A DNA stretch of 64,000 nucleotides. Origin: Rothia mucilaginosa (lineage in GTDB: Bacteria > Actinomycetota > Actinomycetes > Actinomycetales > Micrococcaceae). Positions 53,239-61,319 of the stretch are shown here, piece by piece (position 1 is the first letter of the stretch; each line of letters starts with the position of its first letter). Position numbers and translations under genes: made by a program. The notes under the pieces are model-generated. The model was not told the origin of the DNA, ran no database searches, and saw nothing but the letters and a program-made list of their open reading frames with translations. The stretch covers positions 62,001 to 126,000 of the forward strand of contig NZ_JVSP01000016.1 of NCBI RefSeq assembly GCF_001061665.1. The letters run 5' to 3'.

Positions 53239-55647
53239 GTGAGTCAGAACCGTTCTGATGAACCGAAGGTACCCGCGGGTGCTCAGCAGGAATCCCTGCA
53301 ACAGCTTGACCTGTTGCAGGGATTTCCTGCTCTTCGTGATGCCCTGATTCCGGCTGCCCCGGAGCCGGTGAATGTTGCCGCCGAGTTGGAGGCGAGCGGC
53401 GTGCCGAACCCTGTGGCGCGTGTGCGCGTGGATAGCACCCTGCCGCAGGTGGACCGCACGTTTGATTACCGTGTGCCCGCCGAGCTGAGTGAGGATGCGG
53501 TGCCCGGCGCCCGCGTGCGTGTGCTGTTCAACGGCCACGAGATGACCGGCTACATTGAGGAGCGCGCGGCCACGACCGATTGGACGCGGTCCTCGCTTGC
53601 CCCGCTCAAGGGGGTGCTCTCGCGTGTGCCGGTGGTGGCGCCCGAGATTTTCAGCGTGGCGGAAGCGCTGGCCGATCGCTACGCCTCCACGGTGGCGAAC
53701 GTGTTGCGCCTGGCGGTTCCTCCGCGCGTGGCCGCCCTGGATAAGAAGTACGCTCCGTTCCTGCCGGGTTACGAGCCTTCCCAGGTGGGCCCTCAAGCTC
53801 CGGTTGAGGGCGAATCTGCCGGTAACCCTTCGATTGAAGGTGAGGGTTGCGAATCTCAGGTTCAGGCTGAGGGTGGATTGGCTAAAAACTCTTTGACCGG
53901 CGGAAATAGTACTGAGACCGACCCCTACGCCTGGCTCGCTACCCCCGGCGCACCCGCGCCCTTCACCCTTGAGCCTCCCGCCCCGCTGGAGGACGCACCC
54001 GATGCCGCCGCGGTCTTCTCCGATTACGAAAACGGCCCCGAATTCATCGAGGACGTGGCCGCCGGCGTCGCGAGCCGCGCCGTCATGACCGTGCTTCCCG
54101 GCCACCTGGAACACACCTGGGCCGATGTGCTCGCCGCGGCCCTGGCCACCGCGGCAACCTCCGGGCGGGGCGCCATCGCGGTGGTTCCCACCGCCAAGAG
54201 CCTCGACCTGCTGGAGAGCGCCCTCGCGCGGGTGCTTCCCGCCGATTCCTACGCACGCCTGAGTGCCGATTCGGGCCCGCACGCGCGCTACCACGGGTTC
54301 CTCAAGGCCCGCCTGGGACGCGTGCCCGTCGTCATCGGAACCCGCGCGGCCGCCTACGCCCCGGTCGCTAACCTGGGCCTGGTCGTCTGCTGGGACGACG
54401 GCGACTCGTCGCTGCTCGAACAGCGCGCCCCCTATTGCCACGCCCGCGACGTGCTACTGTTGCGCGCCTCAGCGGAGAACGCCGCGGCGCTCTTCGCAGG
54501 GTTCACGATGAGTAGCGAGGCGGCACGCCTGGTACGCACCCGCTGGGCCACCTACCTGCGGGCTCCTCGCTCGCTCGTGCGTGAGTATTCGCCGCGCATC
54601 TTCTCGACCGGTTCGGAGTACGAGCTGGCTCGCGACCCGCTGGCTGCCGTGGCGCGCATCCCGCACCTGGCCTTCGAGCACGCCCGCCGCGCCCTGTCCC
54701 GAGGCCCGGTGCTCGTGCAGGTGGCCCGCAGCGGTTACGTGCCCTCGTTCTCGTGCGCGCGGTGCCGCATGCCAGCCCGATGCACCGTGTGCAGCGGCCC
54801 GCTTTCGCTGGCTTCCGGTTCATCGGTGCCCTCCTGTGCGTGGTGCGGCCATCTGGCCCAGCAGTGGAGGTGCCCCGAATGTGGGTTTAACCGCTGGCGT
54901 TCCTCGACGGTGGGGGCGATGCGCACGGCCGAGGAGCTGGGCCGCGCCTTCCCGAACGTCCCGGTGATTTCCTCCTCGGGCGACCACGTGCGCGCGACGG
55001 TTGGCCCGGAACCGGCCCTGGTCGTGGCGACTCCCGGGGCTGAGCCCGTGGCTTTCGGCGGTTACGCGGCGGCCCTGCTTCTGGACGCCGATAAGATGCT
55101 TTACTTCGATTCTCTGCGCGCCCCCGAGGCCGCCCTGCGTCGTTGGCTTAACGCGGCGGCCCTGGTGCGTCCGGCGGCGCTGGAGGGGACCGTGGTGACG
55201 ACCGCCTCACCCTCGCCCGTGGAGCAGGCCCTCATCCGCTGGGATCCGGCCTGGTTCGCTCGTGAGGAGCTGGAGGAGCGTTCCCAGACGGGCTTGCCTC
55301 CGGCGGTGCGCACGGCCGCGGTAACCGGCGCGGAGGCTGACGTGCGCTCCTTTATGGAAATCTTCCTGGGTTCTTCGGCCCTGCCCGAGTCTGTGCGCGA
55401 GCAATCGCGGGTGGTCGGTCCGGTTCCGCTGGAACACGGCTATCTCGCCTGGTCCGAAACCCTGGAGAATGATCCGGAGGAATCCCCGGTGCGCGGGGAT
55501 TGGCGCGCCCTGATCTTCTTCTCCTACGGTATTGCCCAGCAGGTGACGCACGAGTTACGCGCCACGCGCGCCACGATGGCCGCCCTCAAGAAAACCGTGG
55601 GGGAGCGGCCCGTTCAGGTGCGTTGCGATGGCTTGGACGTGCTTTAA
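53239..55647 (+). CDS. priA: Primosomal protein N' (PriA), actinobacterial form lacking helicase motifs
   Basis: 802 residues from the GTG at 53239. The N-terminal DNA 3'-end-binding domain (VARVRVDSTLPQVDRTFDYRVP, about 60-140) is clear. The helicase Walker A is missing: where LLHGVTGSGKT is expected, the sequence is VMTVLPGHLEHTW (about 278-290), and the DEEH box is replaced by CWDDGDS. The zinc-binding module is intact, with Cys pairs CARC, CTVC, CAWC and CPEC (about 507-555). Actinobacterial PriA proteins are known to lack ATPase motifs; replication restart would depend on structure recognition alone. A variable acidic insertion lies at about 185-250. It is downstream of metK by 34 nt. 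Confidence 0.92.
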   Translation: MSQNRSDEPKVPAGAQQESLQQLDLLQGFPALRDALIPAAPEPVNVAAELEASGVPNPVARVRVDSTLPQVDRTFDYRVPAELSEDAVPGARVRVLFNGHEMTGYIEERAATTDWTRSSLAPLKGVLSRVPVVAPEIFSVAEALADRYASTVANVLRLAVPPRVAALDKKYAPFLPGYEPSQVGPQAPVEGESAGNPSIEGEGCESQVQAEGGLAKNSLTGGNSTETDPYAWLATPGAPAPFTLEPPAPLEDAPDAAAVFSDYENGPEFIEDVAAGVASRAVMTVLPGHLEHTWADVLAAALATAATSGRGAIAVVPTAKSLDLLESALARVLPADSYARLSADSGPHARYHGFLKARLGRVPVVIGTRAAAYAPVANLGLVVCWDDGDSSLLEQRAPYCHARDVLLLRASAENAAALFAGFTMSSEAARLVRTRWATYLRAPRSLVREYSPRIFSTGSEYELARDPLAAVARIPHLAFEHARRALSRGPVLVQVARSGYVPSFSCARCRMPARCTVCSGPLSLASGSSVPSCAWCGHLAQQWRCPECGFNRWRSSTVGAMRTAEELGRAFPNVPVISSSGDHVRATVGPEPALVVATPGAEPVAFGGYAAALLLDADKMLYFDSLRAPEAALRRWLNAAALVRPAALEGTVVTTASPSPVEQALIRWDPAWFAREELEERSQTGLPPAVRTAAVTGAEADVRSFMEIFLGSSALPESVREQSRVVGPVPLEHGYLAWSETLENDPEESPVRGDWRALIFFSYGIAQQVTHELRATRATMAALKKTVGERPVQVRCDGLDVL

Positions 55648-55710
55648 AACCCACAGTCTTGCGGATTTATCTGCAGAAAACGCAGAGGTACAGTGCAGAA
55701 AGGGGGCGTC

Positions 55711-58101
55711 GTGGATCGCCAATTGGTGAAGGGCAGTTCCCTGCCCTCGGACGAGCAGCGGACCCTGCTGGGGTATGCTTCCCGGCACCCCGAGAGCACC
55801 CTGCACAGTACGGGTCGCCGGCACGACGCCGCGGTTCTGCTGATTCACGGCATCGGGTACCAGAATTTCGGTGAGACCCTGGACTACTTCGGTAAGCCGG
55901 TGGCGCACAGCCTGAAGACGCTGGCCACGATGGCGAGCGCGACCGCACCCGATACCGGTTCCGATGCCGCGGACAGCCCCGAGGAGGCGACCCGGGGGAG
56001 CATCACGCTCATCCCCGACGGCGATACTCAGCCGCCATCGGGGGAGGTGACCTCGCATAGCGAGCACCGCGAGCTGAGCTACGCGCTCACGCTGGAGTAC
56101 GTGCAGGCCCCCGAGGCTCCAGAAACCCCCGAAACTCTCGAAGTTTCCGAATCTACCGAAGTACCCGAGTCCCCGGAGGACCGGGAAGCCGTCGACGAGC
56201 CGAGCGCCTCGTCGTTGCAGGCGCGTATCTCGGAGGGGCTGCGCGCTCAGGAACGACGCCTGCAGGAGCGCCTCAGCGCCTCGCATTCGAGCCGTCCGGA
56301 ACGTCCGGAGCGTTCGGTGGTGCGTCGCAGCATCCTCCTTCAGGAGGGGTTCTGGCGCCCGAAGCACTATCGTCCCCTAAGAGATCACCTGCCCTGGCTG
56401 GTCTCGGTGCTGCCGCTTTTCCTCATGTTCTGTCTCTACTACGAGCGTCCGGGCCGAACCTGGACCGATCGCGCCGGGCAGCTGCTCCGGTCGATAGCGC
56501 GTTTTGTGAACGTGGCCGGTTGGCTTGTGCTGGCGGTGGTGACAATCGTGACGATGCGCGACGCCTTTGTTGCTTCCCTGAGCACGAGCCGCGGTCTGCT
56601 GACGGCGCTGGTGGCCGTGCTCAGCCTGGGTATTTTGGGTTGGGTTTTGGCTCGCCGTGCCCGCGAGCTGTGGGCGCTGGTGAAGGCGATTCCCACGCAG
56701 CTGATTCAGACGGCGACCAGCCCTGAGTCTCGGGATTTGGAGCGCATCTACGCGCGTTTGGACCGTCAGCTGGATCTGCTGGTGGCCCGTAGTGATGCCC
56801 CGGGTATTATTGCCCATTCGCAGGGCGGGTACCTGGGGTATGAGCTGCTGCGTCGCCGTGCGAAGGCCGGAAAGAAACCCCTGCGTTTCTTCTACGGGCT
56901 GGGTAACGGTGTGGTGCCGATCAGTATCATCGCCAGTGACCGCAACGACATTCCCGCTCCGATCGATAGCTCCGGCGGGTTCCGCAACCGCCTGACCCTG
57001 CTGGCCCTCGGAGCGGTAGCCGGGTTCGCCTGGGTTCAGGAGGCCCTGCTTCTGGTTGGCCCCTACGCCTCCCTGCTGCGCCACATGATGCTGATTCCGT
57101 TGACGCTGGGCGCGGCCACGGTTGTCTTCGCCGTGCTCTCGGCGCTGAAGGGCCGGGGCCGCATTGCGCAGGAGACGGGGGTGGGCTCTACCGTCTGGAA
57201 TGTCTACGGCACACGTTCCCTGATTAAGTGGCTTATCCCGACACTCTTTGTGCACGGGGTATTCATGATGTTTACCTCCCTCATGCTGGTGCTTGCCTAC
57301 CTGAGCGGTGAAGCGAGGGTTCCTGCGCCCACCGCATTGGGCGTGGCGTTCTGGTGCGTCGTGATGCTGGCGATAGTCGTATCGGTGCGCAGCTGCTGTC
57401 ACCTGTTCGTGCGCGCCTATGCGCCCTCGCTGCACGAGATGAACGTGGCGGATCACTGTGAGATTGCGGCGCGCGGCGATAGCATCGGGCGTTCGAACAT
57501 CACACAGCTGACCGATGTGAAGGTTACCTTCGCGACCCTGCCGGGGCCTTCGGTGAGTAGCCACATGCAGTATTTTGACGCCAGCTCACCGGTTCCGCTC
57601 ATGCTGTCGCGCCGTTTGCTGCCGCACGTTCTACCGGCCGACACGCACCTGCTGGAGGGCGTGAACGATATCGGCGCCGAGCTCAACCGTGCCTTTGCCC
57701 GAGCTAAAAGGGTTGCGCGTGCGGTGCACTACGGCCTGTATGCGGGGTTGACCGCGCTGTTTGTGCTGCTACTGAATGCGGCGTCGCTTCTGCACGTTTC
57801 GGCGCAGGCCGGTCTGGATGTGCCGGTCCTGGACTCCGCGGGTTTTGAGTGGGCGGTGGCTGCGGCCCGGTACCTGCGTGAGCAGGTGGATTCGCCCGGC
57901 GGCGGCCTCGCTTTGTTGGCGATTCTGTTCGCGGTGGAGGTGCTGCTCGTGGTGGTGCTGTCTCCTGCGACTCAGCGTCGGTTCCAGCGGTTCATGGTGA
58001 CGAAGATTGATCGCACTCTGGCGCGAGAGAGCGTCATCGGGGGAGTTGACGATGAGGCGAGCGCGGCCTCTGCGCAAGCGTGGCGTAGCCTGCATAATTA
58101 G
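55711..58101 (+). CDS. Large membrane protein with alpha/beta-hydrolase (lipase-like) elements
   Basis: 796 residues. AVLLIHGIGYQNF (about 40-52) is a hydrolase oxyanion-loop motif, and IIAHSQGGYLGYE (about 365-377) is a canonical nucleophile elbow (HSQGG). Between them lie a long Glu/Pro/Ser-rich segment (about 85-205) and two or three membrane helices (about 235-310). After the elbow come five or more further helices, so the hydrolase fold appears split by membrane segments. A DHCEIAARGDSIGRSNIT stretch (around 580) may supply acid and His residues. I know of no named family. The GTG at 55711 has AAAGGGGG four bases upstream. Possibly a lipase or esterase working at the membrane. A terminator at 58110 ends the unit. 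Confidence 0.65.
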   Translation: MDRQLVKGSSLPSDEQRTLLGYASRHPESTLHSTGRRHDAAVLLIHGIGYQNFGETLDYFGKPVAHSLKTLATMASATAPDTGSDAADSPEEATRGSITLIPDGDTQPPSGEVTSHSEHRELSYALTLEYVQAPEAPETPETLEVSESTEVPESPEDREAVDEPSASSLQARISEGLRAQERRLQERLSASHSSRPERPERSVVRRSILLQEGFWRPKHYRPLRDHLPWLVSVLPLFLMFCLYYERPGRTWTDRAGQLLRSIARFVNVAGWLVLAVVTIVTMRDAFVASLSTSRGLLTALVAVLSLGILGWVLARRARELWALVKAIPTQLIQTATSPESRDLERIYARLDRQLDLLVARSDAPGIIAHSQGGYLGYELLRRRAKAGKKPLRFFYGLGNGVVPISIIASDRNDIPAPIDSSGGFRNRLTLLALGAVAGFAWVQEALLLVGPYASLLRHMMLIPLTLGAATVVFAVLSALKGRGRIAQETGVGSTVWNVYGTRSLIKWLIPTLFVHGVFMMFTSLMLVLAYLSGEARVPAPTALGVAFWCVVMLAIVVSVRSCCHLFVRAYAPSLHEMNVADHCEIAARGDSIGRSNITQLTDVKVTFATLPGPSVSSHMQYFDASSPVPLMLSRRLLPHVLPADTHLLEGVNDIGAELNRAFARAKRVARAVHYGLYAGLTALFVLLLNAASLLHVSAQAGLDVPVLDSAGFEWAVAAARYLREQVDSPGGGLALLAILFAVEVLLVVVLSPATQRRFQRFMVTKIDRTLARESVIGGVDDEASAASAQAWRSLHN

Positions 58102-58109
58102 AGCTTTAG

Positions 58110-58153
58110 GAAATGCTGTTGCACTCTTGACGAGTGCGGCGGCATTTCTTTTT
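58110..58153 (+). terminator. Terminator after the membrane hydrolase gene
   Basis: GAAATGC.G.TGCACTC pairs with GAGTGC.GC.GCATTTC (58110-58148) around TTGAC and is followed by TTTTT, 9 nt beyond the stop codon. Confidence 0.85.
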
Positions 58154-58422
58154 AAGCTTCTAACGGTGGACTCAAACGGTGGGGAAAAACCGGCGGTTAC
58201 CTGCCTCTCTGATGCCCCCTGATTTCCGCCTGACAACCGCGGACGTGTCCATTATGAGGTTGTTCCCTAGCGGTTCTTGAACATTGATTGGCTCTTGGGT
58301 ACTTTAGAGGTATCACAACCACCACCGCGAAGAGGCATCCGGTTATCGCTGCGAACCTATTCGCCGTGTTACTCCGCGTGGCGTTTGCACTGTAGCGACG
58401 CCCTGACGAAAGGCTTTCGACG
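58154..58422 (+). other. Leader region of the 80-residue orphan gene
   Basis: About 270 nt with no gene. TTGGGTACTTTAGAGGTATCAC near 58290-58312 may hold promoter boxes. GGCGT and ACGCC around 58380-58403 can form a short stem just before the ribosome site. Nothing else is recognised. Confidence 0.3.
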
Positions 58423-58665
58423 ATGAGCCCGGCATACGATTACGAACCCGGATTCGGCGATTCCGCTCCCGAGCGTAGCAACGGTATCACCCACCCCAAT
58501 CCCGAACTGCTTTCGGCCATGACGATGGCCCAGCGCGGTGCGGTCTGCCGCTACCTGGCGCGTTTCGCTGAGCTGGATGACGCGAAGATTATTTACGCCT
58601 ACACCCACGTCAACGATCTCGTGGCGAAGGAAGAGGCCCGCACCGGTAGCTTCACCGCGGTCTAG
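58423..58665 (+). CDS. Small hypothetical protein
   Basis: 80 residues, soluble. Residues 1-28 are polar and probably flexible (YDYEPGFGDSAPERSNG). Residues 29-75 are predicted helical, with MAQRGAVCRYLARFAELDDAKIIYAYTHVNDLVAKEE resembling a two- or three-helix bundle. GAAAGG lies about 10 nt before the ATG, and codon use matches its neighbours. I do not recognise it. It is isolated between a terminator on the left and a repeat element and converging gene on the right, so it is probably monocistronic. Confidence 0.6.
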   Translation: MSPAYDYEPGFGDSAPERSNGITHPNPELLSAMTMAQRGAVCRYLARFAELDDAKIIYAYTHVNDLVAKEEARTGSFTAV

Positions 58666-58708
58666 CGGGTTTCCGTGATTTGATTTCGGGGCGGTTCGCT
58701 ACACACTT

Positions 58709-58770
58709 CCTCCGCGCCTACGCAGGGAACCCGCCCTCGCAGAGCTCGGGCACCCTGAGGGCGCTTCCGG
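58709..58770 (+). repeat. Dispersed repeat related to the element after polA
   Basis: CCTCCGCGCCTACGCAGGG (58709-58727) occurs on the opposite strand in the element at 20883-21168, near 21096-21114. CGGGCACCCTGAGGGCGC.TCCGG (from about 58747) matches both strands of that element. The unit lies just downstream of the 80-residue gene. It is non-coding. Confidence 0.6.
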
Positions 58771-58837
58771 AAGGTGTAGCCTCGCCGCCCCCGTATTAGG
58801 GCACGGGTCACCCGGCAACCACAAACCAAATATGAGA

Positions 58838-58876
58838 ATGCCGCCGCCACCTCCCGAGTTTCGGGGGAGTGCGGCG
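58838..58876 (-). terminator. Probable terminator after the glycosyltransferase gene
   Basis: On the minus strand GCCGCACTCC pairs with GGAGGTGGCGGC around CCCGAAACTCG, followed by ATTCTCATATTTG, about 57 nt beyond the glycosyltransferase stop. Confidence 0.5.
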
Positions 58877-58932
58877 ACATTTCTGCGTCTAACACCGTAA
58901 TTTAGCGCCGCGCTGTATAAACCGCGCACGCT

Positions 58933-60060
58933 TTAGAGCCCGCGCACGACCTTCAGCAGCTTGAGCGCCGAGTCGCGCCAGGAGTAGCGGCGCACATCCG
59001 ACAGGCCATCAATGATGATGCGCTCGCGAACGGCGGGGTCCTCCAGCGAGCGGATTGCCTTGACCCAGTCGGCGGTGTGCGCCTCCGGGGCACCGTCCAC
59101 CGGTGCGAACACGGCGTGCGGCGCAATCTCACGGAAAATCAGGATGTCACTAATCACAGCGGGGCAACCGGCAGCCTGAGCCTCGACCACGGGCAGACCG
59201 TAACCCTCCTCGCGGGAGGCAGTCACCAGGGCGTGCGCCTGGCGGAGCAGCTGCTGGTACTCCTCATCGCTCACGCCGTTGTGCACCTCCACGTTCTCAC
59301 CGATAAGGCGCTCGTCGGTGAGCTGCACCAGGCGCTGCGGCGGCATCTTCGACAGCAGGTGCAGGCGGTAATCCGGCAGGGAACGCATCGCCAGCAGCAG
59401 GGTTTCTACGTTCTTGTACGGCATGAACGAACCCATGTACACCAGGTGCTTGACGGGCTGCTCTTCGCGGGTGGTGGCGCGTTCCAGGGCGGTCTGGCGC
59501 GAGACCACGCTGCCGGGCTGCGGGGCGTTGGGCACCACGAACAGCGGCTTGGTGGTCAGCTCGTGCTCACGAATCAGCGAGGCGGTCGACTCAGAAACCG
59601 TCACGACCGCGTCGCCGTGGTTGAGCAGGAAGCGCTGCGGGGTGTAGGTCTTGTGGAAGAGTCGCCAGCCCACGCGCACCGGTGCGGGCAGGAACCCGGG
59701 CGGGGTCGGGTGCGAGTAATAGATCAGGTCGTGCAGGGTGAGAATCAGCTTGAACTTGCGTCCGGTGGAGCCGATGGTTTGCATGGGGGAGAACACTACG
59801 TCCGGCGCGTACTTGTTCAACTGCAGGGCGGCGGTCGGTTCGAGCGGGCCGGTGGGAGAGCAGATCTTCACGTGCGGCAAATCCGGCAGCATGTCCAGCT
59901 GACGCTCGTCGCTAATAATCATGGTCAGGTCGAGGTCGGCGGCGGCTTCGTCACCGGTGTCGATGAGGGTTTTGAGCGCGCCCAGCAGGGAGGCGGTGTA
60001 GCGGCTGATGCCGTCGTGGAAGCCGATACGGGTGTATCGGGCGTCAACCATGAGTTTCAT
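58933..60060 (-). CDS. GT4-type glycosyltransferase (GT-B fold)
   Basis: 375 residues. The N-terminal Rossmann half begins MKLMVDARYTRIGFHDGISRYTASLL, typical of mannosyltransferase-like GT4 enzymes. LTLHDLIYY and DAVVTVSESTASLI follow. The C-terminal donor half has VYMGSFMPYKNVETLLLAM, and ALVTASREEGYGLPVVEAQAAGCPAVISD with the E-x7-E nucleotide-sugar signature (about 285-300). No membrane segment is seen, so it should act at the inner face of the membrane. Donor and acceptor are unknown; a wall or lipid glycan is likely. TAAGGAACCAAC precedes the ATG. The hydrolase gene upstream ends 24 nt before it, so they form an operon. Confidence 0.88.
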   Translation of the reverse strand: MKLMVDARYTRIGFHDGISRYTASLLGALKTLIDTGDEAAADLDLTMIISDERQLDMLPDLPHVKICSPTGPLEPTAALQLNKYAPDVVFSPMQTIGSTGRKFKLILTLHDLIYYSHPTPPGFLPAPVRVGWRLFHKTYTPQRFLLNHGDAVVTVSESTASLIREHELTTKPLFVVPNAPQPGSVVSRQTALERATTREEQPVKHLVYMGSFMPYKNVETLLLAMRSLPDYRLHLLSKMPPQRLVQLTDERLIGENVEVHNGVSDEEYQQLLRQAHALVTASREEGYGLPVVEAQAAGCPAVISDILIFREIAPHAVFAPVDGAPEAHTADWVKAIRSLEDPAVRERIIIDGLSDVRRYSWRDSALKLLKVVRGL

Positions 60061-60084
60061 GTTGGTTCCTTACTTCTCGTTCCC

Positions 60085-61095
60085 TTAGCGGTCGGCGGCG
60101 AAATCGGCGATGAGTTCCGCGGCCAGGTGCGGGGTTTCGTAGTGGATGAGGTGCCCGACTTCGGGAATCATGTCCAGGCGCTCGCGGGCGCCAGTCGAGG
60201 GGCTGCGCAGACTGCGGGAGGTCAGCGTCGCGTACATGGCGCGGGCCGTTTCGGGGGTGCCCAGGTCGTCGTCTTCGGCGACGAGCATCTGCACCGGCAC
60301 CCGGATGGCGGCGGCGTATTCGGCGGCGGTGTGCGTAATGGACGCCTCGTAGGCGCTGAGCACTCCGCGGCGGGAGCCGAAGGAGCCGAAGTAGGCGGCG
60401 TGCTGACCGTTGATGAAGCGGCGCATCGCCCTATCTTTGGTGCGCATCATGACTTCGCTGGAGGCGCGGGTAATCAACTGCGAGCGCAGCAGCGGGTAGC
60501 CGATTTTTTCGGGGAGTGCCGCGCCGGCGCGGTAGTAGAGCGAGGCCAAGCGCGAGGCGACGCGCTGGCTGCCCTCGAGGGCGGGTTCGCTGATGGGGTT
60601 GATGAGTGAGAGCAGCGCGAGCGAGGCAGGGTGCGCCGCCGCGAAGGCGCTGGTGAGGATGGAACCGAAGGAGTGACCGACCACGTGTAGCGGTAGCCCG
60701 AGCGGGTTGGTGCGCTCCACAAAATCCTGCAACCAGGCCACGTACGCGTCGATGCTGTCCTCACCCGGGGCGCTTTCGGGCAGGTCACCGGAGCGGCCGA
60801 AGCCGGGCAGGTCGGGGCTGATGATGCTGACGTTCGGAATGAGCTTCAGCAGGTAGTTCGCGATGATTTCGAGGCCGTGGTGGTCGCCGCGGAAACCGTG
60901 AATGAGTAGCACGGGGTAGCACCCCTCGGGGAAGCTTCCGGAGCCCATGCCCTCGCCGTACTGCCAGTAGCGGGTCGTGACCGCCTGCGCATCCGCGCCG
61001 ATGCGCGCCTCGTGACCGGTGCCGGGAATGAGCGGGCCGGGTACGCCCTCGAGAACCGAGGCGTTGGGGGAGTCCGGGGTAACGGTGGAGGTCAT
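60085..61095 (-). CDS. Alpha/beta-hydrolase
   Basis: 336 residues. VLLIHGFRGDHHGLEII (about 62-78) is the oxyanion-hole loop, DLPGFGRSG the following turn, and VVGHSFGS (about 139-146) the nucleophile elbow with Ser. Asp in VAEDDDLGTPE (about 273-283) and His in IPEVGHLIHYETP (about 313-325) complete the triad. It is a cytoplasmic esterase/hydrolase of the haloperoxidase-like class; the substrate is unknown. GCGAAAGGTACCC precedes the ATG on the minus strand. It is the first gene of an operon with the glycosyltransferase, so it may act on the same lipid or glycan route. Confidence 0.88.
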   Translation of the reverse strand: MTSTVTPDSPNASVLEGVPGPLIPGTGHEARIGADAQAVTTRYWQYGEGMGSGSFPEGCYPVLLIHGFRGDHHGLEIIANYLLKLIPNVSIISPDLPGFGRSGDLPESAPGEDSIDAYVAWLQDFVERTNPLGLPLHVVGHSFGSILTSAFAAAHPASLALLSLINPISEPALEGSQRVASRLASLYYRAGAALPEKIGYPLLRSQLITRASSEVMMRTKDRAMRRFINGQHAAYFGSFGSRRGVLSAYEASITHTAAEYAAAIRVPVQMLVAEDDDLGTPETARAMYATLTSRSLRSPSTGARERLDMIPEVGHLIHYETPHLAAELIADFAADR

Positions 61096-61319
61096 GGGTA
61101 CCTTTCGCGGGGTCGGGTGCGGGGAGGGCAGGGTCCCACCCCTAATTTTAGGGGAGAAGCCTGAAAAGCCTCTGGAGGGCGGTGTGCGCCGGGCCCCTCG
61201 CGCATCCTCGGCTCGTCCACAGACTAATCAGCGCGGGCTCGGATCCATCCCGTCGCCGCTTTCGCGTTACACTTGGAGGGTTAAGTTTTTATCAACCTGT
61301 CTTTATTTAAGGAATCGCT

